Shown here in pieces: positions 1 to 10,404 of a stretch of DNA of 64,000 bases; position 1 is the stretch's first letter, and each line of letters begins with the position of its first letter. Location: NCBI GenBank assembly GCA_002104905.1, contig MCFE01000280.1, forward strand, positions 1 through 64,000, written 5' to 3'. A model generated the notes under the pieces. It was given only the letters and a program-made list of their open reading frames with translations. It was not told the origin of the DNA and did no database searches. The position numbers and the translations under genes were made by a program. This stretch comes from Basidiobolus meristosporus CBS 931.73 (taxonomy: Eukaryota > Basidiobolomycota > Basidiobolomycetes > Basidiobolales > Basidiobolaceae).

Positions 1-1115
1 GCAGTACCTGTAGCAACGGTATCACTTCCAGTAGTCTCAGAGGATATATCGATTCCAGTACTTTCAGTAGGCTGGGCAATGCTAGGGGTCTCTGTTGCTG
101 TATGAGTTCCGGTAAGCGTGATGTTGGTACTCACCGTAGAGGTTGTAATGCTTTGAGTAGGATTGACTGCATCTGTTTCATCATTAGTAGCTGTTGTTTC
201 GGAATTTTGGGTGGATGAAGTGGCATCTGTACTCTCTGTTGTCGTTTCCACCACTGTACTATCATTTGAGTGCGTATGGTCTGTTGTCAATGCACTTGTT
301 ATAGTATCACTACTCTTAGTTGGCTGAGCTATACCCGTGGTGCCGGAGGTGGTAATACTAACGGTGCTTTCACTGCCGATGTCCACTTCCGAGCTTTCAC
401 TAGGCTGTCCATTTTCTGTAGTTTCTGTGGGTGTACGGCTCTCAGTACTTATTAAAGGCTGTGTGCTGTCGTTTCCCACGGAACTTGGGGTGGAATGGGC
501 GCTATCCATTGTTCCAGTGGCAGAGCTCACTTCTGTAGTGTGGTCATTATCTGTAGCTACGGTGGTGAACGCTGAAGTTAAATCGGAGGTTTGAGTATTT
601 GTGATGATTTCATTTCCCAGAGTAGACGTAGTAGAGATTGTTGGGACAGGAATCCCGTTATCAATCGAAGGTCCCCCAGTCTGAGTATTTTCCGCAGGAG
701 TAGAGGAGTATGTATGAGTACTGGTCGACGAAGCAACCGCGGCGGTAGTAGTAGCCTGATCCACAGTTGTAGTGGTTGCCTGCTCTGTTGTGGTTGAAGC
801 ATTGTCGGGATTTTCAACCAAGTTGCAAATTAACGGCCTCATCATTATGAACTCCATCATTGCAGCGGGGTTACAATTTGCTATTAAGCAATTTGTTATT
901 TCTTGATTGAGCTGCAGATTTTCGGGGTTATTCTTGTCACAAAAATAAGACTGGCTTTCTTCGTACGCTGGATCTCCTGGAGTCAAAGAGAAGCCGGGAA
1001 CGTATTTGTCCCCTACGGTGCTGATGCACGAGTTGACGCATTTCTCGCCGTTAGACGCGGCTACAGTAACACTAGCGGCAGCAAGACCAACCAAAACTTT
1101 GGCAATTGTATGCAT
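1..1115 (-). CDS. Secreted Ser/Thr-rich mucin-like protein, N-terminal part (cut by window edge)
   Basis: The minus strand is open for about 371 codons from the ATG at 1115 to the window edge; an in-frame ATG lies five codons upstream at 1130. Residues 1-20 form a signal peptide (basic start, then Leu/Ala/Val-rich core). Residues 21-100 form a compact module with six cysteines (C26, C30, C59, C76, C81, C97). The rest is a low-complexity stalk rich in Thr, Ser and Glu with repeated Pro-Thr-Glu-Ser units, as in heavily O-glycosylated wall proteins. The N-terminal block containing Gly-Asp-Lys-Tyr-Val-Pro recurs in the pseudogenes at 2178-4953 and 6043-6830. By analogy with those the missing C-terminus should carry a CBM19-like chitin-binding module; that part is inference. 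A TATA-like site lies at 1143-1150. Likely role: cell-wall or secreted adhesin. Confidence 0.65.
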   Translation of the reverse strand, partial: MHTIAKVLVGLAAASVTVAASNGEKCVNSCISTVGDKYVPGFSLTPGDPAYEESQSYFCDKNNPENLQLNQEITNCLIANCNPAAMMEFIMMRPLICNLVENPDNASTTTEQATTTTVDQATTTAAVASSTSTHTYSSTPAENTQTGGPSIDNGIPVPTISTTSTLGNEIITNTQTSDLTSAFTTVATDNDHTTEVSSATGTMDSAHSTPSSVGNDSTQPLISTESRTPTETTENGQPSESSEVDIGSESTVSITTSGTTGIAQPTKSSDTITSALTTDHTHSNDSTVVETTTESTDATSSTQNSETTATNDETDAVNPTQSITTSTVSTNITLTGTHTATETPSIAQPTESTGIDISSETTGSDTVATGT

Positions 1116-2177
1116 TATGGGAGCCCTCATTCTCCGAACCCCCATATATAACTGTGTCCCGGCTATCCCGCTCAAGTTATTTTTCCTATTTCGTCTCTCG
1201 AAATCTCCATATAGAATGGTCGAAAACGCATTTGGAGTGATGGCCCAAACAGGAAAAGTTGAATTTATCTATTCTTCTGGCGATCGGCTTATTAACCCGG
1301 GCAGATATGTTGGTTTTCAACATGGTCACCGGAAGGAATTAGGAAATACGGGCTTCGACATCATAGAAACATAAGATATGCTCAATGGATCACTACAACA
1401 CTGGTTCTATGCATATAGTATCAGGATGTGGCAATTCAACTGTACGGTAGATGGAGATCACCAATCTAACCGGTTTAATCTAGCGCGATATGGAATCGTT
1501 CATCCATTGGCTAAGGTCAATTGGTGGCTACTGACCACTTCTATCAGGTTAATGAATTTTGATTCACATCACTGAGCGCGCTGCTAAATCATACAAGAGT
1601 GGACAAGAAAATAGAACTTTTCAGCATTGGAACACTCCCAATATCAATATAGCCATAATTGCATCATGTGGTGTATCAACGGTCAGCTACACCCAGAGCC
1701 AGTGCGTTTCCTTTCTAGTTTTATGTGATATTTCCACTACGTCACGAAGAACTTCGATTTACCGGGAGGGTGCGAAAGTAGGACAAATGGCATCAGAAAC
1801 GAGCCAAACGTTGCCTTTATACAGGAGTATTCGAAGGATGCTTGTAATACTAGGTATTTTAGTTCAAGCTAATGGTGTTTGGGGTTTGATTAAGTCGATG
1901 AGCATTGTGTGGTCGCGAAATGCTCCACCATTTGATATACAAAACCGTATCCTGTATTCTCCAAATCATTCCTAAAAAGGGAACTCGCTTGGAGAGATCC
2001 CTGGATTACTAGAAGTACAACTTAAAACCCACCTCATGCATTCCACATGGACTAATGCAACTATGATCGATCGATAATCGATCTGGTTCCGGGAAATACA
2101 TATCACTTGATAATATAGATTGAATTATTATTGAGCATTGATTATCGAGAGTCACAAAAGTAGGCGTGATTCATGAA
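1116..2177. other. Intergenic, upstream of the mucin-like gene
   Basis: This stretch separates the start of the mucin-like gene from the 3' end of the next, decayed paralog. It has a TATA-like run at 1143-1150 (minus reading TATATATG) close to the start codon, and a small GATC/CGAT-rich near-palindrome around 2063-2082. No supported gene was seen; the short open frames on the plus strand lack recognisable protein features. Confidence 0.5.
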
Positions 2178-4953
2178 TTATGCCCAATCACAGATGATTG
2201 AGTCTTGAGATGTTCTGCAGACTGTGCCCTCAGCACAATTCTCGTGTGAGCATATTGTGAATTCCCCAGTCTCTTCAGGGTTGACACACTTGTAGACTCC
2301 ATGCCTACATGTGGCCTCGGTGGATTCGGGGAGGGACTCGGTGGTGACGGTTACAGTGGAGATCGAGGTGGCAGTGATTGTAACTGTTGGACGCTTACAT
2401 GTGGTAGGCCTAAACCCTTCACACACTACACTTGTGATCTGACCAATACACTCGGTAGTGCTTATATTTTCGGTGCATCTTCCCTCATCAGCAGTGGTAC
2501 GAGTCCCAGAGATAAAAGTTTCGGTAGGCTTACAACCTACGGTGGACTTTTCGCATTCCACGGTCTGGCTGCTGTATATCGTCTTGGAGGACTCCGTCGG
2601 ATCCACACATCTGGTCGTTGTGACCTCGGTTGTCTGATCATTGGTGATCGCAGTGGTTGTGTATGTACATGTAGCGGCAGTAGTAGTTGTAGGCTTCACG
2701 ATAACTGTATCTGTCGGTTTTCAGAATCAGCAGTTATTGCGGGTTTCAAAGTACATATGGCAGCTGTTGTAGCAGCAGACTGGGAAGTGCATCCGGTAGC
2801 TTCGAGCGTGCTTGATATAGATTCTGTAGTACCAGTAGTGGTTGTTGCATCTGATGGCATCGTGGCTAAAGTGATGTCTGCAGTCTGTGTGCATTTTGAA
2901 CTCTCACTAGCTTCAGTGCTATCGGCGCGCTGTTCAGTATCTACGGTAGTACCCATTGCCTCTGATATGGTATCAGCTTTGGTAGATTCTATAGGTGTCA
3001 GAGTACCTCTGGTCTCAGTTGATGTCGAAGTGCTTATAGCGTCTGTAGTTAACGGAGATTGAGTGGTTGCGAATGTGGATACACGTGTAGTCTCTGTTGA
3101 CTCAGTTGGTGTGACGAGCCCCGTACACTGCGTCGACACCGCAGTATCTATAGTTAATGAAACTTAAGTACTTTCAGAATCGGCTATTGATCCCGATGTG
3201 GTACTAGTTGTCATTGACTCTGTGGGTGGGATAGTATCGACAGTTTCTGTTGACACTGGGATATCAGTAGTGCCTGAGGTACAAGGAGGTTGCGCAGTTC
3301 CTGAATCAATAGATGTTTCTGGTGAGGTAGTAATATTCGTAGATTCACCTGGTATACTCGTCTCCATGGCGTTCGGTGATGTGGGTGCATCAGTACTATC
3401 CGTTGTTGGCACTGGTACGGTACCCGTCTCTGTTAGTGCCAGCGATTTCTGAATCGGTAGATAACATTGGTGAGGCAATAGTTTCTGGTGACTCAGTAGA
3501 TGCGAGAGTACTTGTTCCCATTGCTGTGGGGGTGGCTGCCTCAGATGTGTTCTTAGTGTCAGTTGATAATTTGGTGGAAGTACCCATAGTGTTAGCAGTT
3601 GACGGAATTGGTGTATCTTCCGTGGACCCAGAAATAGTGGCCGTATCTGAAGTTTCGGTCGATGTTAAAGTGCAATTCAAAGCACTCGATGTAGCAGCGG
3701 TCTCCGTTAACTCGGTCGTCGTGACAGTCCCCGTAGTATCTGACCATGCCGAGGTTCTTTTAGTGACTGTTGTAGGCGATAGTTGGGTGGTTTCTGCATC
3801 GGTTGTTAGTACTGATGTGGTAGCAGCCTCTGTTGACTCTATGGGCACAACAGTTTCTGTAATTTCTTTAGATATTGTCGTAACGGTAGGGTCAGAGGTG
3901 GAAAGAGTTTGAGTGGTTTCTGAATCAGTAGATGCCACTGGAGAGGTAGTTTCCATAGACTCAGTTGGTGTGAAATACTCCGTAGCTATCGTTGATGTGG
4001 AAGAGTCCAAAGTATCTGTGGTTGGTGCCGGGGCGGTGGCCGTTTCACTTGGTTCTGTTGGTATCACAGCGTCTGTAATCACAGTTGATAACGTGGTTGG
4101 AGTATTGGTAGTGCCAGTGATTGACGGAGTTCTAGTTTCTGAATCAGTAGTTGACTCTGGTAATGTAGAATTTTCGGTAGATTCTGTGCACATTGATGTT
4201 AAAGTATCTGTTGTGTCTGTAGGTGTGAGGTACGTAGTTTTGGAACCAGTGGTTGGCACTGGTGAAGTAGTAGTAGTCTCCATGGACTCTGTTGGGGTAA
4301 TAGTGTCCGTAGTTTTATTATTGTTGGTGCTGCAGTAGTGTCTGTTGGAGGCGGAGTTGGAATAGTTTCAGAATCAGTGGACTAGACAGTTTCTGTGATT
4401 TCCGTGGACTCTGTTAAAGTGGCAGACTTCGTGGTTTCGGTTGATGTAGAAGAGTCTGAAGTGCTTATGGTCGGCACCGGGTTGATGACAGTCTCACTTG
4501 GCTCCGTAGGTGCAGCAGTGTCTGTGGGCTCAGTTGATGTAGGAGTATGGATAGTGTCGGTAGACGACTGAGTAGAAATTTCCGAATCAGTTGTGGGCTC
4601 TAGCGAGGAAGTAGTAGCCATAGAGTCAGTGAGAGTACCAGTCTCTGTTGTTTCTGTTGGCATGGGTGTGTCCGTAGTGTCCGTGGTTGGCACCGGGGTG
4701 GTAACTGTTTCATTTGACTCTGTGGGTGTGGCGCTGTCTGTGTTTTCTGCCAATGTCGAGGTTGGCGTATTACTTATGCTGGTGGCTGACTGAGTTGTAG
4801 TTTCCATGCAGATGTACTACTACCCTGCTCCAATGAAAAGCCGGGAACATATTCGTCCCCAACCTTGCTAATACACTGTTTGATGCAACCATCAGTAATC
4901 GTATAGGCGGCTACAACCCCAGCAACGGTAACTCCTTTGATTACAAAATGCAT
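2178..4953 (-). pseudogene. Decayed secreted mucin-like protein with C-terminal CBM19-like module
   Basis: The minus-strand remnant runs from a signal peptide (ATG at 4953) through a long Thr/Ser/Glu stalk to a Cys-rich C-terminus. The N-terminus keeps the first two cysteines and the Tyr-Val-Pro-Gly-Phe block, then loses the rest of the six-Cys module and changes frame near 4815. Breaks: an in-frame TAG near 4382, frame changes near 4300, near 3400 and near 2705 (in an A-run), and an in-frame TAA at 3164. The last 45 residues (2178-2320) match CBM19 chitin-binding modules: Cys pairs, Gly-Glu-Phe-Thr-Ile-Cys, then a Gly-Thr-Val-Cys block and a final Ile-Ile-Cys. A second Cys-rich segment precedes it. 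No intron model removes the breaks. Homopolymer sequencing errors could explain some frameshifts but not the stops. Confidence 0.7.
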
Positions 4954-6042
4954 TACCAGTTGACGCTGTCCTGACCAGCACTACAGTGTATTTGAATATC
5001 ACTTTCACTGCCGAGTCTAAATATCCAGCTTCGGTGACACCAACCGCAAAACGAATAGTTACGCTGATATTATTATCGGTTAGAAGCCACTACTGCTCCA
5101 TATCTTCTCTGAACAATTGAACTTCATGCGCTCTAGGCGCGAATAAAGATAGGACACCCTATCGTGTAACTGTGCCTTTAGTCTTATCAGTCATCATAAT
5201 TAAAATTGCTATTTTGCACTAGGAGTAGCGAAAGAACTCATTAGTAATTCATGTACTGAAATCATTTCCTGTCGAAATTTGTGTAGAAAGTATTTACCGC
5301 TTTGAACGACATCATACCACAAACCCATGTTGTAAAAAATCGTGTCACAAGTAGTAACGATTAGGCAGGATTCTAGTTTTTGATTACACTATAGCCGAAA
5401 ATAGAGGGATTTCCATCATAGGTATTTCTTGGCGTTGCCTATATCTGGGCGATTGTGAAGGAAAAGAAAATACTGTTAATTCAAGAATATTGAGCTATTT
5501 AATCTGGTGATTTCATAACAACTGGAACTGCCTTGTGTTTGGTATATTTGTTGAGGCCACGATGGGCATATCAACTAATGGAGGTACGGTGGCGGTTTTT
5601 GTTGGGTTCAGGCTTCTAAGAAAGAATTGGATGTTCTCGATTTTCGGAGATTTTGTGGCTGTGTCTCCCAACAAGGATAAAATAATCATCAGTGTGATCA
5701 GTGATCGCAGAGCACGCGAGATCACAGATCCATTAAACCATTGATCCATCCATGCAAAATACTACAATAGCCGAAGTATTAATATAGTAATACCAATGCG
5801 CATATTCAGCCGCTCGCACTACGTCATAGGGATTTAAGAGCTGTGTGATACAGCAAGCATTGACGCTGGACTAACTTTGCGATCTAGAGCATGGAAATTT
5901 TTAATACCAACATATAATGTCATTTTATACGCCTCACTTGTCAAGAACATCCAAATAACATCCTCAACGCTATTTTTGTTACTTGAACAATATTCCACCG
6001 CAGTTAAATTTACGTAAACTACACTAATACTTTACTTATTGT
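4954..6042. other. Intergenic stretch with one weak small ORF
   Basis: AT-rich DNA between two decayed mucin-like genes. The only candidate is the small minus-strand frame 5513-5749, listed separately. No RNA gene, repeat or regulatory cluster could be recognised. Confidence 0.4.
5513..5749 (-). CDS. Possible small secreted protein (unrecognised)
   Basis: An ATG-started frame of 78 codons. Residues 12-29 form a hydrophobic stretch (Leu-Ile-Thr-Leu-Met-Ile-Ile-Leu-Ser-Leu-Leu) after a short basic start, like a signal peptide or single membrane anchor. The remainder is hydrophilic, has no cysteine and resembles no family I know. It lies between two pseudogenes, so it may be a chance frame. Confidence 0.2.
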   Translation of the reverse strand: MDQWFNGSVISRALRSLITLMIILSLLGDTATKSPKIENIQFFLRSLNPTKTATVPPLVDMPIVASTNIPNTRQFQLL

Positions 6043-6830
6043 TTAAGGCCAATTACAGATGATTGAGTGTTGTGATGGCTTACAAACAGTACCAGGGGCA
6101 CAATTCTGTGCATGGAGTCTGCCGTTAGAACAGACAGTAAATTCACCGGTTTTTCCTGGGCTAACGCATTGATAGGCTCCATTCCTGCAAGGACTTTCGG
6201 TAGGTCTAGATGAAAATCCATGGGTAACTGTTACCGTAGCGATATAGGTCATTGCCACAATTGTTGAGGCATATTCTGTAGGTTTATAGTAGTCGCATCC
6301 AGTTTCTACTGCCGTAGCTTGTTGGGTTTTGAAGACTTGTAAGTCTCAGTACAGTCTAAAACTTTGCTAATGGTCGTTTTGAGAAACTCTGTAGGTCCAT
6401 ATGTTTGGCCAAGGCCCCCACAAGGGGTAATTGTAGACGGTTGCATCTCCCGGGTATCAATAGATCTCTTAGTATCAACAGTGCTGTGAGATGAAGAAGG
6501 CTTGGAGTCATAGAGCTATCCGTATAGCTTAGTGTATCGGTGACTTTAGGGATATATGTAGTTGCTTCGTCTATCCAAGGTTCAGTCGTAGTAACAGATC
6601 TCTTAGTATCCAATCTACTATTCGCTGTATTGCCGTAAATCCTGATCGCGGTCAAATTCATTATTTGACTCTCTTTCTTTATTGCAATATACTATGGTGC
6701 TTGCTGTGTATTTACTACTTCATGGAACCAACGAAAACTCAGGAACATACTTATTTCCCGCAGTGCTAACGCGCTCGTCCCACTGGCTATCTTCATTCAT
6801 TGCTTGAATACGATATTTACGGGCTAAACT
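6043..6830 (-). pseudogene. Remnant of a third mucin-like/CBM19 gene
   Basis: The C-terminal end (6043-6190) encodes a CBM19-like module close to that of the 2178-4953 pseudogene: Cys-Arg-Asn-Gly, Gly-Glu-Phe-Thr-Val-Cys, Cys-Ala-Pro-Gly-Thr-Val-Cys and a final Ile-Ile-Cys-Asn-Trp. Near 6725-6790 the minus strand still encodes a piece of the N-terminal module (Ser-Thr-Ala-Gly-Asn-Lys-Tyr-Val-Pro), then a stop. Between them only about 450 bp of frame-broken Thr-rich sequence remain, so most of the stalk has been deleted. Confidence 0.6.
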
Positions 6831-7575
6831 TCGAAAGCTTGTTTGATTCTACACTCTCAATTAGCAAAAGATATCGCAATGTTGCAACCGAATGGTGTTG
6901 AATGAATTCTACAAATTTCTGATGTAGTCGTTAGTGGTACAAGCATTCTGGAACCCAAAACGCGCGGATATGTATGTGTAACCGAAACCCGGCTATGTAT
7001 AGATAAGGAATCTAATCTGTTTGACTCGGCTGATTTTGGGGAATTTACCTCAAATAACCAAATATTGGATCAACACACCTTATAGATTCGGAGGCACTTG
7101 CAACCGGGTTGAAAAACCCTCATCCATTCTTTCTTGATTGCCATAACTGTATTCACACTATACTTATGAGACAACTAGTTGAACTGGCTTGGATCACTTG
7201 GAATTCGTCTCTAGAACGTGGCAATGTTCAGCCAGTCAATAAATCGGTGTTCCAGAATGCTTTAATATTAAACTGGGTATCCCGGAAATCACACCCCAGT
7301 TGATGCTGTGAGCCGGCGAGTATCGCAAAGGAACATCTCCTCATCTTTAGGAGAAGAAGGATTCAAAATACCAGCATTCAAGCAGCTAAATTATATGTTA
7401 ACATCCTGTACAATACAGGCTCTATCAACCAATTTTGAATTCACAAGCCACTGATTGTTGAACACTCGCCAGATTCTGGAATTTCCTCGGAGTTTATCCC
7501 CTTCCGCACAATTTCATAACTCGATACAGAACTAGATGAATTTACCAATATTGTCCCGCCACCCTGAGTACATAT

Positions 7576-7794
7576 TCACATGTTGGATACATTTATTTTG
7601 TGTCGAGTAACGTGCTTAACTTGAAATTTGGAGATAATTCCAGGACTTGGGCTACAATATACGTGACACCTACTACTCCATGTACATTTGTTTATTAGTT
7701 TGAGATCCATCGGGCAATCCTTGATACATCCACAATAGAAAGCAATTGATATAGTTCCGAAATCCTGAACCCGAGCCCAGGTCCGCCAACACAT
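7576..7794 (-). CDS. Possible small Cys-rich protein (unrecognised)
   Basis: An ATG-started minus-strand frame of 72 codons with six of its seven cysteines clustered in about 30 residues (Tyr-Cys-Gly-Cys, Asp-Cys-Pro, Lys-Cys-Thr, Arg-Cys, Tyr-Cys). There is no signal peptide at this start; an upstream exon could supply one but none is evident. It matches no family I recognise. Confidence 0.15.
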   Translation of the reverse strand: MCWRTWARVQDFGTISIAFYCGCIKDCPMDLKLINKCTWSSRCHVYCSPSPGIISKFQVKHVTRHKINVSNM

Positions 7795-8135
7795 AACTCT
7801 GCGGTTGATTTTCTGTAGTTCTATCACGAAAACGTGCTATCTGTCTCTGATGGTCCTTATTACCCGGCGAAATTGCAGTTCTCGTGCCAACTGGATAAGC
7901 GATACCTGATTGGCTAATCACGTTTGCACGCAACAATAGAATGTGTGTCTAGAGTTTTCAAATAGCGCAATTTATTATCATGGAGATACATACAATACGA
8001 TGATAAAAACCGTGATATCAGGTCCTATTAGCAAAAATAAGAACAGTGGATTCAAGTGTGCAAGAGGAAATTAGCCACCAATACAGTATAATTTTGGCAT
8101 AAGTTTATCATACTTCGATATTAATTTCTCATTCA

Positions 8136-8198
8136 AAATCTGATAAGTACTGATTTCGTAGAATCAGATAAGACAGCAATGAGTAGGATCTGATAAAA
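8136..8198 (+). promoter_or_regulatory. Cluster of three GATA-type motifs upstream of O-methyltransferase a
   Basis: Near-identical motifs ATCTGATAAG (8137-8146), ATCAGATAAG (8163-8172) and ATCTGATAAA (8189-8198) lie about 290-350 bp upstream of the start codon. HGATAR is the known core for fungal GATA factors such as the nitrogen regulator AreA. The same motifs sit at the same relative place upstream of the copy at 10405. Confidence 0.5.
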
Positions 8199-8431
8199 CC
8201 ATTACTGTAATTGGATGGAATGTATGACACATCTAGCTTCATTACTATTAGCCAAATTTTACTATTCCACAAGCTGCCTTCGATATATATTCTAAACTGC
8301 ATATTATGTAAAGAATACAACGCCAAGTCATTACTTCAACCAAGCACTATAGTGATTGTGTGTGTGAGCATCTTGGTAATCCGCAGTTGATTAGAAACTT
8401 GGCTGGAGTCATTCCGTAGCTTACTGGCCGC

Positions 8432-8442
8432 CTATATATATA
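8432..8442 (+). promoter_or_regulatory. TATA box of O-methyltransferase a
   Basis: A CTATATATATA run lies about 45-50 bp upstream of the ATG at 8485. Copy b has a TATA at 10345-10352, about 55 bp upstream of its start. Confidence 0.6.
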
Positions 8443-8484
8443 CCTAGACAAATAGATACTGCATAGCCAGACTACAAGAGAGTA

Positions 8485-9156
8485 ATGACTCCAACCATCT
8501 ACAAACCAGATACTAAAGGATACCTGGACTTTGTCTTGTCCAACTCCACCCCTGGTGATGCCAAGTCTGTTCTCGCCGCAATGGACCGCTATGCCGAAAC
8601 AAACGCTTTGATGCATATTGGTGACAAGAAAGGAGAGTATATAGACGGCTTGATTGGCAAAAACAATGTTAAAATTATGGTGGAGCTCGGTGGATACCTT
8701 GGGTACAGCGCCCTTCGATTCTCCAATCTCCTCCCTGCCAATGGACACTACTACTCCTTCGAGATGAATCCCGAGTTTGCCAGTGTTGCGCAAAAGGTGA
8801 TTGATCATGCTGGACTCTCATCCAAGGTCACAATCATTGTTGGTGAGTTTAAGGTTACCAGTAATGATTTCCAAAGGGTCTGTGGTGTTGAGAAGGTGGA
8901 CATGGTGTTCATTGACCATTGGATGGAGCTATATGTCCAGGATCTCAAGATCATTGAGGCGGCCCAATGGCTCCGACCTGGGTCAACTATCGTTGCTGAC
9001 AACATCCTTATTCCAGATGCTCCAGAGTACGAAGCTTACATTGAAAACGCATCTGCCAAATACTCATCACAGCTGGTTGAGATCGAATTGACTCATCCAT
9101 CAAGACCCACGGAAACACTTGTGGATGGGATATTGATTGCAGAGGTGAAGGTTTAA
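8485..9156 (+). CDS. COMT-like class I O-methyltransferase, copy a (intact)
   Basis: A 223-residue SAM-dependent methyltransferase of the catechol O-methyltransferase type, which transfers a methyl group to a hydroxyl of a small aromatic or diol substrate with Mg2+. The SAM motif is VELGGYLGYSAL (66-77), followed by acidic Glu93. The metal ligands of COMT are present: Asp144 in FIDHW and Asp172-Asn173 in VADN. The residue after DHW, which is the catalytic Lys144 in mammalian COMT, is Met147 here and in both other copies, so chemistry or substrate may differ. It has a single exon, a TATA box 45-50 bp upstream and AATAAA at 9181-9186, 25 bp after the stop. It is the only fully intact copy of three (see 10405 and 16347). 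Substrate unknown; clustering with SABATH and MFS genes suggests secondary metabolism. Confidence 0.85.
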   Translation: MTPTIYKPDTKGYLDFVLSNSTPGDAKSVLAAMDRYAETNALMHIGDKKGEYIDGLIGKNNVKIMVELGGYLGYSALRFSNLLPANGHYYSFEMNPEFASVAQKVIDHAGLSSKVTIIVGEFKVTSNDFQRVCGVEKVDMVFIDHWMELYVQDLKIIEAAQWLRPGSTIVADNILIPDAPEYEAYIENASAKYSSQLVEIELTHPSRPTETLVDGILIAEVKV

Positions 9157-9744
9157 CCAAGTTCATATGTATAATTCATCAATAAATACTTGTTTATCTG
9201 GACCTCGTTGAAGAGACTAACCATCAATGAGCCTACGAAGTATTTTTCCATCATCAGATAATACTACATGAGTGTACAAAAACATTTACATTTACTAACC
9301 TAAACGGAAATTCCATCACAGTGAATAGATGAAACGTGCATATATGAATTTCACTGAATGAAGATGGGAGGCATCGATAGCCAATCATGGGTGGCAATAA
9401 ACATGTGGATTGCACTCAATAATCATCATTAGGCATCAGTCCCAGGAAACTATTCTTTCAGTGCTACCAAAACAATCAGATATCATGATCTTTGTTTTAC
9501 ATTCGACTCCAACCTATAGAATATGCATATGATTACACTAACCCTATGCCTCTCTTGGTTGAACGATCCAGGATAAATTGTAAGCGAATGTTCTAGAATC
9601 AACCCATTGTTCCCTCAAAAATTACCTGTCATGCTGGTTAGCGTGTATTCTTATCTCTTTTGCTGTAAAGTATACGTATGCTTAGGTTGTTCGTGTAATA
9701 TGCTCATGCGAACCCACACATCTCAAATGTTGGTTATAGAGGTA

Positions 9745-9925
9745 ACCCTGCCCACATCTCTACGCTGAGCGGCAGCCATCAGAATAATCATATAGCCAGT
9801 TTGGTGGGCAAGGCTAGTATCTACATTGAGCAACGAGATCAGCCCCACGCCTACTATTCTCATCACGAAAGTAAGGATGATCTAATATAACAATGGGATG
9901 CAATAGATCAAACTAAAGAACTTTG
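9745..9925 (-). pseudogene. Relic of a DHA2-type MFS exporter gene
   Basis: The plus-strand text around 9750-9880 aligns by eye with the reverse complement of the last MFS exon at 13375-13530 and 21335-21480: the segment reading CTCAACGGCAGCC there is CTGAGCGGCAGCC here, followed by matching ATCATA-AAGCCA-TCTGGTGGGCA-CTAGTAT blocks and the CCCACGCCTACT block. A further piece (9890-9910) matches the part encoding TM segments nearer the N-terminus of that exon. Internal deletions and stops leave no coding capacity. Confidence 0.6.
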
Positions 9926-10117
9926 GATCTGACAATATAATAGAGATGTCGGTAGTCGTCAGTGCATAATCAATAAGTAAATAGCATCAGTCGGAAAATG
10001 GAAGATGTGCCAATTGCAGGGTAGCCCCTCTTTTTTCTCTGAATATGTCAAGGTATTATGGTTTACTCAGAATACACCAAGCGCCCTTGATATTGTAGAC
10101 GCTGATTTTTCATTCAG

Positions 10118-10153
10118 GATCTGATAAGCAATTATGAAGGAGGATCTGATAAG
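10118..10153 (+). promoter_or_regulatory. Two GATA-type motifs upstream of O-methyltransferase b
   Basis: GGATCTGATAAG occurs at 10118-10128 and again at 10143-10153, about 250-285 bp upstream of the start at 10405. They correspond to the cluster at 8136-8198 before copy a. Confidence 0.5.
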
Positions 10154-10404
10154 ATCATTACTATAAATGGGCGAAATGTCTAACAATGAACAGGTTGATC
10201 ATTAAACACTGCTTTCCCACATGCTCGCTTCAGCACATATTCTCAAGAGTATACTCCAACTGAGTGTTATAGCGACCACAAATTTCTTGGCAATCCGCAA
10301 TCGAATATAGTCTCAATTCTAGACATTCCGTAGTTTACTGCTTGTATATATAGGGGTTCGCACCTAGGTTTATGGATACTATATAGCCAGATAACAAGAG
10401 AAAA

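Larger units (their letters stand above)
6831..8484. other. Intergenic, ending in the O-methyltransferase promoter
   Basis: AT-rich sequence. The final 350 bp hold the GATA-motif cluster, the AATCCGCAG motif at 8378-8386, a CATTCCGTAG block near 8410 and the TATA box that serve the gene at 8485. A weak Cys-rich frame at 7576-7794 is listed separately. Nothing else was recognised. Confidence 0.45.
9157..10404. other. Intergenic between O-methyltransferases a and b, containing an MFS relic
   Basis: It holds the polyadenylation signal of copy a (9181-9186), an MFS exporter relic (9745-9925, separate entry), the GATA motifs (10118-10153), AATCCGCA (10292-10299) and the TATA box (10345-10352) of copy b. 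The rest is unrecognised. Confidence 0.5.

Noticed and set aside
2178-4953. Reading the mucin-like pseudogene as a multi-intron gene
   Set aside because: Candidate GT-AG pairs around the stops do not restore the Thr/Ser phase, and intact paralog sequence at 1-1115 has no introns in the same part.
7673-7936. Minus-strand frame containing Leu-Ala-Asp-Leu-Gly-Ser-Gly-Ser-Gly, like a methyltransferase SAM motif
   Set aside because: No other methyltransferase motif follows, the frame ends soon after, and no similarity to the O-methyltransferases or SABATH genes of the window was seen.
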